Counted from the first letter of the stretch, positions 16,289 to 25,086 are shown. The stretch is DNA of 36,109 nucleotides from Acidobacteria bacterium RIFCSPLOWO2_12_FULL_67_14b (GCA_001768615.1 MELE01000041.1:1-36109), one strand, 5' to 3'. The notes: generated by a model from the sequence alone, not told the origin. Numbers and translations: made by a program.

Positions 16289-17374
16289 ATGAAGTTCGGC
16301 GCGCCCGGATTCCTGCCGCTGCTCGTCGTCCCCGGCGTGCTGTTGCTCCTGTGGGTGTGGCAGGTGTGGCGCCGGCGGGCCGACGTGCAGGCGTTCGTTC
16401 AGCGGCGGCGCGTGCCGGTGAAGGAGCGCATCCCGTTCTTCGGCGAGCTGCTGTTCTGGCTCTTCCTGCTCTTCGCCGCCACGTCGGCGATCCTCGCGGT
16501 GGCGCGGCCCGTGGCCGTGACCTCGCTGGTGCGCACCGCCGGCGTCGACCTCGTCATCCTGCAGGACGGCTCGGCGTCGATGCACGTCCAGGATGTGCGC
16601 GGCAACCGGTGGCGGCGATCGATGCGGTTCCTGCGGACCCTGGGCGAATCGCTGCGATGGGACGACGACCGCGTGGCCATGGCGCTCTTCGCCCACATGG
16701 CCACGCCGCAGATCCGCCTGACCAAGGACCCGAACACGTACTTCTTCTTCCTCGATCACCTCGAAGACACCTCGCCGTTCCGCCTCGAAGACGACGGCAC
16801 GTGGGACACGAACACCGAGCGCGGCATCTACTGGGGGCTGCGGTTGATCGAAAAGGATGAAGAGATCCGGCGGAACACGCCCGGCCACAACCAGGCCGAG
16901 AGCGACAATTCGCGCGCGTTCATCCTGATTTCCGACGGCCAGTCGTGGAGCGGCGAGGTGGCCAAGTCGCTCGCCCTCGCGCAGGAAAAGAACGTGCCGC
17001 TGAACGTGATCGGCGTCGGCACCACGGTGGGCGGGCTCATCCCGGATCCGAAACGGGAGCCGAACCAGCCGATGCTGCGTTCCGTGCTCAACCGCGCCGA
17101 ACTGTCGCGGCTGGCCACGGTCGGCGGCGGGCGCTACTTCGAGCTCGATCGCGAGACCGATCGCGACATCGCCAATGCGATTATCGAGCAGACGCGCCGG
17201 CGCGCCGGCTCGAAGGGGCTGCAGGAGGGAACGCAGGATCTCTACTGGAACTTCCTGCTGGCGGCCGCCGGCTTCCTCGCACTCGGCGTCCTGTTCCTGC
17301 GCGATCGCGTGGCGCTGGCACTACAGTTGTCGGCCGCTGCCGCGGTGTTCGTATGGGTGACGTCCGTGTTCTGA
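16289..17374 (+). CDS. Membrane VWA-domain protein (MxaL-like)
   Basis: A 361-residue membrane protein with helices at about 9-26 and 53-71, a VWA domain with the intact adhesion-site motif DGSASM (93-98) and a matching threonine/aspartate region (ISDGQSWSG), and C-terminal helices at about 313-330 and 338-356. The metal site LQDGSASMHV differs from the first VWA protein, so the two are not a recent duplication. The tail LSRLATVGGGRYFEL is typical of Bat/Mxa VWA proteins. It is the last gene of the operon, before a long repeat-filled convergent spacer. Confidence 0.86.
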   Translation: MKFGAPGFLPLLVVPGVLLLLWVWQVWRRRADVQAFVQRRRVPVKERIPFFGELLFWLFLLFAATSAILAVARPVAVTSLVRTAGVDLVILQDGSASMHVQDVRGNRWRRSMRFLRTLGESLRWDDDRVAMALFAHMATPQIRLTKDPNTYFFFLDHLEDTSPFRLEDDGTWDTNTERGIYWGLRLIEKDEEIRRNTPGHNQAESDNSRAFILISDGQSWSGEVAKSLALAQEKNVPLNVIGVGTTVGGLIPDPKREPNQPMLRSVLNRAELSRLATVGGGRYFELDRETDRDIANAIIEQTRRRAGSKGLQEGTQDLYWNFLLAAAGFLALGVLFLRDRVALALQLSAAAAVFVWVTSVF

Positions 17375-17389
17375 TGTCTCACGGGTACA

Positions 17390-17592
17390 TTGACAATTGA
17401 CAATTGACCGATCGGGCGACTGTTTGGTGATTGGGCGATGTGAGATTGAGTGATTGGGTTTGGCGATTCACGATTGTGACGATTGGCTGCCGGTGCGGCG
17501 GCGAATCGCCAGATCGACAATCCGGATCACAATCACCCAATTGACAATTCGACAATCGCTAAACAATCGCAAAATCGGTCGATCGACGATCG
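17390..17592. repeat. Degenerate heptamer arrays in inverted orientation, convergent spacer
   Basis: The 218-bp gap between convergent genes is AT-richer than its surroundings. The left half starts with ttgacaa, ttgacaa, ttgaccg and continues with many gattg-type units; the right half repeats the complement (gacaatc, caatcac, acaattc, aatcgca). The two halves could pair over long imperfect stems. No open frame of quality or classic terminator is seen. Confidence 0.7.
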
Positions 17593-18342
17593 TCAATGTG
17601 CCGCGCGGCCGACCCGCGTCGGCGCCCACGCCACCATGTCGAGCCGCCGGGCAAAGTGCAGCAGCGGCTTGGCGTCATGGATCGACACGCCGTGGACCTC
17701 GAGCATCGCGTTGCGGCGGATCTCCGCCTCCGCCGACTGCAACGGCCACGCGCGGTGATGCACATCGCCCCGCAGCAGCCGGCCGCGGCCGTCCAGGGCG
17801 TAGAAGCAGTAACGCTCGGTGAGCCAGTGCTCGAGCGAGCCGCGCGCGGGCTCGCGAACCGGCGACGTCGGACGGAACGTCGCCTCGAACGCGGCCGGCG
17901 GCCGGCGCCTTGCGGACCAGTACTCCACCCCGGCCTGCGACAAGTCGACCTTCATCCTGGCGTGCTCGTAGGGAAGATGAAAAACCCGCCTGGCCACCCA
18001 TACGGCCACGGGATTCGAGGCGTCGAGACTGAGAAACCAGACGCCCGGCTTGCCGCCACGAGTGACATACAGGCGAACGTTCAGCTCGGGAAATGCCGAA
18101 ATCCACGGCACGTCCGGCAGCCCACGGACCATGACGCCTTCCATCCGGAACGGCACGACGCCGATCCACGTCTGGCGATCGAACGAGTCGACCTCCAGTC
18201 CGGCGGGGACCAGGTGGCGCACGCTGGCCACGGGAACCGGCCAGTGGGCGAAGAGCAGGTCGCACCACGACTGACGCCCGATCCAGGGACGACCCGGAAC
18301 CGGCCACGGCCGATGGTCAAGGTGCGCGAGCGACGGGTGCAC
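17593..18342 (-). CDS. DUF2071 family protein (YqjF-like)
   Basis: A 249-residue protein of the DUF2071 family. The characteristic start is present: QSWCDLLFAHWPVPVASVRH, followed by PAGLEVDSFDRQTWIGVVPF and FPELNVRLYVTRGGKPGVWF. The family has an acetoacetate-decarboxylase-like beta fold and no established enzymatic role. It begins 4 bp after the alpha/beta hydrolase stop, so the two form one transcription unit. No export signal is seen. Confidence 0.88.
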   Translation of the reverse strand: MHPSLAHLDHRPWPVPGRPWIGRQSWCDLLFAHWPVPVASVRHLVPAGLEVDSFDRQTWIGVVPFRMEGVMVRGLPDVPWISAFPELNVRLYVTRGGKPGVWFLSLDASNPVAVWVARRVFHLPYEHARMKVDLSQAGVEYWSARRRPPAAFEATFRPTSPVREPARGSLEHWLTERYCFYALDGRGRLLRGDVHHRAWPLQSAEAEIRRNAMLEVHGVSIHDAKPLLHFARRLDMVAWAPTRVGRAAH

Positions 18343-18346
18343 GGGT

Positions 18347-19138
18347 TCACTGTACTCCGCTCTCTTCCAGGAACTGCCTGATCAGGTACCAGGGCCGCGG
18401 GCAGTCGTTGTGGCCGCACGGGACTTCGTGGAACCTCGCCCCCGGCACGGCGGCGGCGAGCGCGCGTCCCTGGGCGATCGGCACGATGGTGTCGAGCGAT
18501 CCGTGCACTACGAGCAGCGGTCCGCGGAACGCTGAAAGGGCGCCCAGCGTATCGAACCGATCCCTGACCAGAAACGCGGGCGCGAGGAATTGCGCCGCGA
18601 AATCCGCCACGCTGGTGAAGGACGATTCGAGAATCAGCGCCGGGGTCTTGCGGTCGGCCGCCAGCCGCGCCGCGGCTCCGCCGCCGAGCGATCGCCCATA
18701 CGGCACGATCCGCTTCGCGTCGATCCGGGGATCGGCCTGGGCCCAGTCGTAGGCGGCAGCCGCTGCCTCGTTGATCGAAGGTTCCGACGGCCGGCCTGCT
18801 GAGCGGCCGTACCCCGGATACTCGAGCAGCAACGCGGCCATGCCCCACGTGGTGACCTCTTCGAACACGGGCACCCAGTCGTCGGCCAGCTCGGCGTTGC
18901 CGTGCATGAAGATCAGCAGCGGGACCGGACCCGCGGGCACCTCCGCCGGGACGAGCAGCAACGCCTGCGCTTCGCCCCCGGCGAGGGGCAGCCGCACGAT
19001 TTCCGCGCGGCCGGTGTCCGCCGGCAGCCGGTTGACCGGCGCCGGAAACAGCAGGCTGCGTTGGGCCAGGTACAGCACCGCCAGATACGCTGCGGCGATG
19101 AGCGCGATGGCGAGCGCCACGAAGCCGAACCTCGACAT
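18347..19138 (-). CDS. Membrane-anchored alpha/beta hydrolase
   Basis: A 263-residue alpha/beta hydrolase with an N-terminal signal anchor (about 4-25). The oxyanion region is FMHGNAE, the nucleophile elbow YGRSLGGG (S150), the acid D216 in HGSLD and the base H243 in CGHND, so the catalytic triad is complete. It resembles the BEM46/YfhR-like group of membrane-tethered esterases of unknown substrate. The frame stays open to 19702, but ATG 19138 directly opens the membrane anchor and clears the divergent DUF1684 gene. Confidence 0.88.
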   Translation of the reverse strand: MSRFGFVALAIALIAAAYLAVLYLAQRSLLFPAPVNRLPADTGRAEIVRLPLAGGEAQALLLVPAEVPAGPVPLLIFMHGNAELADDWVPVFEEVTTWGMAALLLEYPGYGRSAGRPSEPSINEAAAAAYDWAQADPRIDAKRIVPYGRSLGGGAAARLAADRKTPALILESSFTSVADFAAQFLAPAFLVRDRFDTLGALSAFRGPLLVVHGSLDTIVPIAQGRALAAAVPGARFHEVPCGHNDCPRPWYLIRQFLEESGVQ

Positions 19139-19197
19139 GGGTGCTGCGCTGGAGCATACCTGCAAGCGCCGGCGAAGATCCCGGGCCCGGGTCATGG

Positions 19198-19203
19198 CAT
19201 AGT
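19198..19203 (+). promoter_or_regulatory. -10-like box before DUF1684 gene
   Basis: CATAGT ends 7 nt before the GTG at 19211. No Shine-Dalgarno of quality lies in the gap. This is consistent with a leaderless transcript but is a single weak motif. Confidence 0.3.
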
Positions 19204-19210
19204 GAAGAGC

Positions 19211-19819
19211 GTGACGTTTCGGTCCCTCACCCTCATGATCACGGCCGCTCTCGCGGCGGGCGCGTGCTCGGCGCCGGAAGACTACACCACGAAGATCGCG
19301 GCGGCCCGCGCGGCGAAAGACGAAAGCTTCACGTCCAATCCCGAATCGCCGGTGCCGCCCGACAAGAAGGCCGAACTGTTGCCGCTGTCGTACTTCCCCG
19401 TTGACGAAAGCTACGCGGTGCCCGCGACGCTGGCGCCCGCCGCCGAGCGGACCCGCATCCAGGTGCCGACCTCGACCGGCAAGATCCGCGACATCGAGCG
19501 CGTCGGCACGCTGAAGTTCTCGCTCAGGGGACAGGCCCTGAAGCTCACCGCCTTCGTCGAGGTCAGCGCGCCGCAGAACCGGCTCTTCGTGCCGTTTTCC
19601 GACCTCACCAGCGGTGCGGAAACTTATGCGGCGGGCCGCTACCTCGAGCTCGATCCGACGCCAACGGGCATCTACGTCATCGACTTCAACGTCGCCTATC
19701 ACCCGTACTGCTACTACAGCCCGGAGTTCGACTGCCCGTATCCACCCGCGGAAAACCGCCTGACCACGCCGATCCGCGCGGGCGAGCGCCTGCCGAAGGC
19801 GGCGTCGAGTGTTCCATGA
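19211..19819 (+). CDS. DUF1684 lipoprotein
   Basis: A 202-residue protein of the DUF1684 family. The characteristic C-terminus is clear: VAYHPYCYYSPEFDCPYPP, then AENRLTTPIRAGERL. The N-terminus has a lipoprotein-type signal ending LAAGAC, so the mature protein would be anchored through the cysteine at about residue 19. The family is widespread in Acidobacteria and Actinobacteria without a known function. The start is uncertain: GTG 19202, GTG 19211 and ATG 19235 are all in frame; 19211 gives a good signal and lies behind a -10-like box. The stop overlaps the HAD gene as ATGA. Confidence 0.82.
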   Translation: MTFRSLTLMITAALAAGACSAPEDYTTKIAAARAAKDESFTSNPESPVPPDKKAELLPLSYFPVDESYAVPATLAPAAERTRIQVPTSTGKIRDIERVGTLKFSLRGQALKLTAFVEVSAPQNRLFVPFSDLTSGAETYAAGRYLELDPTPTGIYVIDFNVAYHPYCYYSPEFDCPYPPAENRLTTPIRAGERLPKAASSVP

Positions 19820-20550
19820 AAGCCGCTGACGGGCTCCGCGCTCCGGGCTCCGGGCTCAAACCATCCGCGCTGCAGGCCATCGTCTTCGACTTCGACGGGG
19901 TCATCGCCGACAGCGAGCGCCTGCACCTTCGCGTGTACCAGGAGATCCTTGCGCCCGAAGGCATCACCGTGTCGGAGGAGGACTACTACTCGCGCTACCT
20001 CGGCTACGACGACGTGGGCGTGTTCAAGGCGATCGGCAAGGATCACGGTCTGCCGATGGACGACGGGCGCGTGACGACGCTGGTGACGCAGAAGGGCCGC
20101 CGCTACGAGGCCTTGGCAGCCGCCGGCGAGATGCTGTTTCCGGGCGCGGCCGATTTCATCCGGGCGGCGGCGGCGGTGGTGCCCCTGGCGATCGCCTCGG
20201 GCGCGCTGACGCACGAGATCGAGGACGTGCTGGAGCGCGCCGGGCTGCGCGCGCTGTTTCCGGTGATCGTCGGGGCCGATCAGACCGCGCGCAGCAAGCC
20301 GAGCCCCGATCCGTACGTGACGGCATTTGCGAAGCTGTGTGCGCACACGGGCCGGGACCTGGTGCCATGGCGATCGGTCGCCATCGAAGACTCGAAGTGG
20401 GGACTGGTGTCGGCCCGGGGCGCCGACCTGCGCTGCGTGGCCGTGACCAACACGTATTCGGAACAGGAACTGCGTGCCGACGCCGAACTCGTCGTGCCCG
20501 GGCTGCACGCACTGACGATTGCCGCGCTGGACGCGCTGTGTGCCGACTGA
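19816..20550 (+). CDS. HAD-family phosphatase/phosphomutase
   Basis: A 244-residue HAD hydrolase of the beta-phosphoglucomutase-like subgroup. Motif I is DFDGV (D25 nucleophile, D27), motif II ASGA, motif III lysine in SKPSPDPY, and motif IV IEDSKWG. A helical cap lies between about 35 and 100, as in small-molecule phosphatases. Residues 6-14 (GLRAPGSGL) are encoded by a heptamer repeat at 19831-19858, so the first 15-18 residues are probably an acquired extension. The start overlaps the DUF1684 stop by 4 bp. The substrate is likely a sugar phosphate or similar metabolite. Confidence 0.88.
   Translation: MKAADGLRAPGSGLKPSALQAIVFDFDGVIADSERLHLRVYQEILAPEGITVSEEDYYSRYLGYDDVGVFKAIGKDHGLPMDDGRVTTLVTQKGRRYEALAAAGEMLFPGAADFIRAAAAVVPLAIASGALTHEIEDVLERAGLRALFPVIVGADQTARSKPSPDPYVTAFAKLCAHTGRDLVPWRSVAIEDSKWGLVSARGADLRCVAVTNTYSEQELRADAELVVPGLHALTIAALDALCAD
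19831..19858. repeat. Heptamer repeat inside the HAD gene
   Basis: Units gggctcc, gcgctcc, gggctcc, gggctca, in frame with the HAD gene near its N-terminus. It is the same unit family as at 15534-15560, but here it is translated. Confidence 0.85.
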
Positions 20551-20560
20551 GGCCCGGGTG

Positions 20561-21436
20561 GTGAAATCGCTCGCCGAGCAGATCGCGGATGCGGCCGACC
20601 GGCCGGGGCCGGACCTGGCGGCGCCCGCGTTCCTGGTGGCGCGCATCGAGTATCCGCGACTCGATCCGTCGCCGTATCTCGACCGGCTCGACGACATGGG
20701 CGACGCCGCCTTTCACTTCGTCGCGAAGGATCCGGGACACGACGCGCCGCTCGCCGCCCGCATCGATGCCGTCAACCGTTTTCTCTTCGGCGAGCTCGGC
20801 TTCACCGGTAACCGCGAGCAGTACGACGACCCGCGCAACAGCTGCCTCAACGAGGTGATGGATCGGAAGAAAGGGATCCCGATCACGATGGCGCTGATTT
20901 ACATCGAGGTCGCCCGGCGGGCCGGCCTGCGCGCGGAGGGCGTGAATTTTCCCGGACACTTCCTGACGCGGATCCTTCGGGATCTGCGCACCGACGATCG
21001 CGACGATGGCCTGATCGTCGATCCGTTCCATGGCGGCGCGATCCTCAACGAGGCGGACTGCCGCCAGCTGCTCAATCGCTTCATGGGCGAGGACGCGGCG
21101 TTCGAGCCGGCCCTGCTGGCGAGGGCCACGCGGCGGCAGGTGCTGGTGCGGATGCTGCTCAACCTGAAGCGGCTGTACGTGCGGATGCACTCGTTCCCGC
21201 AGGCCCGCGCCACGACCGATGCGCTGCTGGCGCTGCAGCCGACGTCGCTCGCCGACCTTCGCGACCGCGGCCTGCTCGCGTACCACATGAACGACTTCTC
21301 ACATGCGCTGCGGGATCTCGAGGAATACCTGAAGCTGGCGCGGCTGTCGGAGCAGGACGAAGACGAGCGCAAGGAAACCGAGAAGGTCTGGGAGCACGTC
21401 AAGACCCTCCGCCGCCGCGTGGCGCAGCTCAACTAG
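20561..21436 (+). CDS. SirB1-like transglutaminase-fold protein with TPR tail
   Basis: A 291-residue protein of the SirB1 / transglutaminase core 2 family. Signature stretches are NSCLNEVMDRKKGIPITMAL and GVNFPGHFL, followed by a helical, TPR-like C-terminus (about 190-290) with repeated leucine/alanine pairs. The catalytic cysteine and histidine positions (C in NSCL, H in FPGHFL) are kept. The role of the family is not settled. Starts at GTG 20540, 20558 or 20561 are possible; the last is preferred for its spacing to GAGG. The stop overlaps that of the convergent dipeptidase by 4 bp. Confidence 0.85.
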   Translation: MKSLAEQIADAADRPGPDLAAPAFLVARIEYPRLDPSPYLDRLDDMGDAAFHFVAKDPGHDAPLAARIDAVNRFLFGELGFTGNREQYDDPRNSCLNEVMDRKKGIPITMALIYIEVARRAGLRAEGVNFPGHFLTRILRDLRTDDRDDGLIVDPFHGGAILNEADCRQLLNRFMGEDAAFEPALLARATRRQVLVRMLLNLKRLYVRMHSFPQARATTDALLALQPTSLADLRDRGLLAYHMNDFSHALRDLEEYLKLARLSEQDEDERKETEKVWEHVKTLRRRVAQLN

Positions 21437-22803
21437 CGAAGCGCGGCGATTTCCTTGTAGAGGTACGCCGACGCAATCACGCCGTTGTGGAAGTTGCCGA
21501 GGTCGAGCTTCTCGTCGGGCGCGTGCGCGTTCTCGTCGGGCAGGCCGACGCCAAAGAGTACGCACGGCACCCCGAGCTCTTCCTGGAACGTCGACACCAC
21601 CGGGATCGATCCGCCTTCACGGTTGAAGACCGGCCGCTGGCCGAAGCCCTGCTCGATGGCGCGGCCGGCCGCCTGCACGAACGGGTTGTCGAATGCCGTC
21701 ATCCACGGCTTGCCGCCGTGCATGCGCGTGATCGTCAGCTCGACGGTCTTCGGCGTGACCTTGCGGACGTAGGCCTCGAACAGGTCGCCGATCTTCTGCG
21801 GGTCCTGGTTCGGTACCAGCCGCATGCTCACCTTCGCCATCGCCACGGCCGGCAGCACGGTCTTGGCGCCCTCGCCGGTGAATCCGGAGAGCAGCCCGTT
21901 GACCTCGAAGGTCGGCCGCGCCCAGGTGCGCTCGAGCGTCGTATAGCCGGTTTCGCCAAACAGCTTCGGGGCGCCCAACTCGTTCCGGTACTTCTTCTCG
22001 TTGAAGGGCAGCTTCTGCCACTCCGCCCGTTCCTCATCCCTCAGCGGCACCACGTCGTCGTAGAAGCCGTCGATCTTCACGCGCCCGCCCTTGTCTTTCA
22101 TTTGCGCGAGCACTTGCGCGAGCACCATCGCCGGGTTGGCCACGGCGCCGCCGAACGATCCCGAGTGCAGGTCCGACTTGCTGCCGCGGAGGTCGAGCTG
22201 GAAGTAGGTGAGGCCGCGAAGGCCGTAGCAGATCGACGGGATGCCGCGATCGAACATCGGCGAGTCGGAGATGACCACGACGTCGGCCTTGAGCAGGTCC
22301 TTGTGCGCGCGGATGAAGTCGTCGAGGTTGGCGCTGCCCACCTCTTCTTCGCCCTCGATCAGGAACTTCATGTTCAGGGGCAGGCCGCCGTTCTGCCGGA
22401 TGTGCGCCTCGACGGCCTTGAAGTGCATGAAGACCTGGCCCTTGTCGTCGGCCGAGCCGCGCGCGTAGATTTCGCCGTCGCGAATCGTCGCCTCGAACGG
22501 CGGCGAGGTCCACAGGTTGACCGGGTCCACGGGCTGCACGTCATAGTGGCCGTAAAAGAGAATCGTCGGCGCGCCCGCGGCGCCGAGCCATTCGCCGTAG
22601 ACCACGGGATGGCCCGGTGTGTCTTCGAGGCGCACCTGATTCAGGCCGATGCGGCGCATCTCGGCCGCGGTCCACTCGGCGCACTTGCGCACGTCGTCCT
22701 TGTGCTGGGGCAAGGCGCTGATGCTGGGGATGGCGAGGTACTGCTTCATCTCGTCGATGTAGCGGTCGCGGTTCACGTTGATGAAGTCGACAATCTTGTC
22801 CAT
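21433..22803 (-). CDS. M20-family dipeptidase
   Basis: A 456-residue cytosolic metallopeptidase of the M20 family, carnosinase/DapE-like dipeptidase group. Metal and catalytic residues are in place: FYGHYDVQP (H86, D88), GSADDKGQ (D119), EGEEEVGS (E152-E154) and the C-terminal histidine in PDENAHAPDE. The inserted dimerisation domain (about 200-310) includes RGSKSDLHSG. No signal peptide. It lies 4 bp behind the histidine kinase gene and is the last gene of the run that begins with ThyX. It would release amino acids from dipeptides. Confidence 0.93.
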   Translation of the reverse strand: MDKIVDFINVNRDRYIDEMKQYLAIPSISALPQHKDDVRKCAEWTAAEMRRIGLNQVRLEDTPGHPVVYGEWLGAAGAPTILFYGHYDVQPVDPVNLWTSPPFEATIRDGEIYARGSADDKGQVFMHFKAVEAHIRQNGGLPLNMKFLIEGEEEVGSANLDDFIRAHKDLLKADVVVISDSPMFDRGIPSICYGLRGLTYFQLDLRGSKSDLHSGSFGGAVANPAMVLAQVLAQMKDKGGRVKIDGFYDDVVPLRDEERAEWQKLPFNEKKYRNELGAPKLFGETGYTTLERTWARPTFEVNGLLSGFTGEGAKTVLPAVAMAKVSMRLVPNQDPQKIGDLFEAYVRKVTPKTVELTITRMHGGKPWMTAFDNPFVQAAGRAIEQGFGQRPVFNREGGSIPVVSTFQEELGVPCVLFGVGLPDENAHAPDEKLDLGNFHNGVIASAYLYKEIAALR

Positions 22804-22807
22804 GGGT

Positions 22808-25060
22808 CTATCCGATGGCGTCCGGCGAACCTTTGCCGGTGAGCATGTCCACGGCGGCGGTCAGCCGCTCCAGGTTAAAGGGCTTCATGAAATAACTGCA
22901 GCGTGACTGGTCCAGGAACTCGCGGGTGTCGTCGCCGTCGATGTCGCCGGTGATGAAGATGAAGCGGCGCGCCATCTCCGGCCGGATCTGGCAGACACGG
23001 CCGTAGAGTTCCTGGCCGCTGAGCTCGGGCATCTTCACGTCGGCGATCACCGCATCGTACGCCGTCCGCTCGATCATGACCAGCGCCCGGCGCGACAAGG
23101 TCGTGCTTTCGACGTCGTAGCCGGCGCCGGCCAGCACCCGGCGCACCAGCGCCGCGTTCGATTCCTCGTCGTCGACGACCAGCGCCTTCCGGCGGTGGGG
23201 CGAGGCAGCCAGCTCGTCGGCATCGGGCGGCACGACGGTGTACGAGGCCTCCCCCGAGGTGACGGCGCGGGTCTGGAAGCCCCGGGCCGGGGCCGGGGCG
23301 TGGGGGCCGGCGGCGGCCACCGACGCCAATGACTCGGCCATCACCGGCAGTTCCACCGTGAAGACGGCGCCGCCCTCCGGGTTGTTACGGGCCGTGATCT
23401 GTCCGCCGTGCTCGCGGACGATGCCGTAGCAGACCGACAGGCCGAGTCCCGAGCCCTGGCCCACTTCGCGTGTCGTGAAGAACGGATCGAAGACGCGCGT
23501 GAGGTCTTCGTTCCTGAGGCCGCTGCCGTTGTCGGCGACCTCCACGAGAATACGGTCCGGTTCGCCCCGCCACTTCGTGGTGAGCACGATCTCGCCGCGG
23601 GCCGTGGTCGGCACCTGGGTAGGCGGGCCGTCGCCGCTGCGGCGGGCGCCGATCGCATTCTCGGCGTTCTGGATCAGGTTGACGAGCACGTCTTCCAGCC
23701 GCGCGTGATCCACATACACGAGCGGCAGCCGGTCGGCGATCTCGATCCGGAGGTCGATCCCGGCCGACAGCAGGCGCGGTTCGCGCATCGCCACGGCGTC
23801 GCGCACGATCCGGTTCATCTGCTGCCACCCGCGCGCCGACGAGGTGCGGCCCGCGAAGGTCAGCAGGTTGCGGACGATGCCGGCGGCACGGTTGGCATTG
23901 TCGCGAATGGCGCGGAGTTCCTCGGTCTCGGGCGCCGAAGGCCTCGACGCCAGCATCAATTCGGCGTAACCGAGGACGCCCTGCAGCGGGTTGTTCAGCT
24001 CGTGCGCGACCCCCGACACCAGCTGGCCGACCGCCGCGAGTTTTTCCTTCTGCACGAGCTGTTCGCGCGTCGACACGAGCTGCTGTCCGGCGCGAATCAG
24101 CGCGCGGCGCGACAGGAACTCGCGCACCACCACGACGAAGCCGAACGGGATCATCATCGCCAGCGCCAGACGCGTGCGCAGCGACTCCACCTCCGGCGAG
24201 ACGTCCAGGAGCCGGCGGGCGATCTCGTCGATCGCCGGAATCGCGACAAGCAGGGCAATCGCGATCAGCGACACCACCGGCAATCGCGCCAGCGGCGGCG
24301 CCTCCTCGGACGGCTCGAAGAGCTTCTCGTCGAACGCCACCGCCGCCGCCAGCGCCATCGCGACGTACGGCGCCATCCACACCAGATCCCAGAGCCCGCC
24401 GGCCGCGTACTGACCGGACCGATCGATGACGTCGTAGGCGATGCCGCCGGCGAAGTTGAGCGTCAATCCGGCGGCGTAGACGCCCAGCATCCTGCGCCAC
24501 GCGGCCGACGACGAGGTCAGCCACACCGATCCCGCCCACGACGCCAGCAGCAGGTTGCGCGCGTTCAGCAGTTGCGTGAGGTTCCGGTTGTAGAGCTGCT
24601 CGGACCCGTTGGTCACGGCGATCGAGACGACGAAATAGATGTAGACGAACGCCGCGAAGAGCGCGATCAGGACGAGGTCGAGCAGCACGATGTCGAACAG
24701 CCATCGCGGGCGGTCGCGCTCGGGCCGGCCGTACAGCGCCGCCGCCAGCGGAATGCTCGACACGAAGAAGAGCGGATCGGTGGGCGACATCACCGGGACG
24801 CCGCCGCGCGCGAGGTCGTAATACGTCCACACGGCCTGGCCGACGGTCCACATCACGCCGTGCACCGCGTTGAGGTTCCAGAAGACGCGGACCTGGCCGC
24901 GGCACCGGCGCGCGAGCGCCAGGGTCAGCGCCGCGTAGGCCAGCGGCGGCACCAGCTGCGCCAGATCGCCGAACGCGGCCGACCGTTGGCCCGTCGCGAT
25001 CGACAGGAGGGCGTACGCCAGCAGGATGCCGCCCCCGGCCAGGCCGACTGTGCGAACCAT
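22808..25060 (-). CDS. Membrane hybrid histidine kinase with C-terminal receiver
   Basis: A 750-residue hybrid sensor kinase. Residues 1-310 form a seven- to eight-helix membrane sensor with no recognised ligand domain. The HisKA helix has H353 in GVAHELNNPLQG; the ATPase domain has N465 in NLIQNAENAI, the G1 box VADNGSGL (508-515), FDPFFTT (524-530) and the glycine-rich GQGSGLGLSV. After an alanine/proline linker the receiver (about 625-740) has acidic residues D630-D631, phospho-acceptor D674 (IADVKMPE) and K726. ATG 25060 is chosen because the first helix starts right after it and TATACT lies 9 nt upstream. No DNA-binding partner is encoded in the window. Confidence 0.9.
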   Translation of the reverse strand: MVRTVGLAGGGILLAYALLSIATGQRSAAFGDLAQLVPPLAYAALTLALARRCRGQVRVFWNLNAVHGVMWTVGQAVWTYYDLARGGVPVMSPTDPLFFVSSIPLAAALYGRPERDRPRWLFDIVLLDLVLIALFAAFVYIYFVVSIAVTNGSEQLYNRNLTQLLNARNLLLASWAGSVWLTSSSAAWRRMLGVYAAGLTLNFAGGIAYDVIDRSGQYAAGGLWDLVWMAPYVAMALAAAVAFDEKLFEPSEEAPPLARLPVVSLIAIALLVAIPAIDEIARRLLDVSPEVESLRTRLALAMMIPFGFVVVVREFLSRRALIRAGQQLVSTREQLVQKEKLAAVGQLVSGVAHELNNPLQGVLGYAELMLASRPSAPETEELRAIRDNANRAAGIVRNLLTFAGRTSSARGWQQMNRIVRDAVAMREPRLLSAGIDLRIEIADRLPLVYVDHARLEDVLVNLIQNAENAIGARRSGDGPPTQVPTTARGEIVLTTKWRGEPDRILVEVADNGSGLRNEDLTRVFDPFFTTREVGQGSGLGLSVCYGIVREHGGQITARNNPEGGAVFTVELPVMAESLASVAAAGPHAPAPARGFQTRAVTSGEASYTVVPPDADELAASPHRRKALVVDDEESNAALVRRVLAGAGYDVESTTLSRRALVMIERTAYDAVIADVKMPELSGQELYGRVCQIRPEMARRFIFITGDIDGDDTREFLDQSRCSYFMKPFNLERLTAAVDMLTGKGSPDAIG

Positions 25061-25069
25061 GGGCGCTAC

Positions 25070-25075
25070 AGTATA
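25070..25075 (-). promoter_or_regulatory. -10-like box before the histidine kinase gene
   Basis: TATACT on the minus strand ends 9 nt before ATG 25060. It may be an internal promoter of the operon that produces an almost leaderless message. Confidence 0.35.
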
Positions 25076-25086
25076 TCGTCCTGCGA

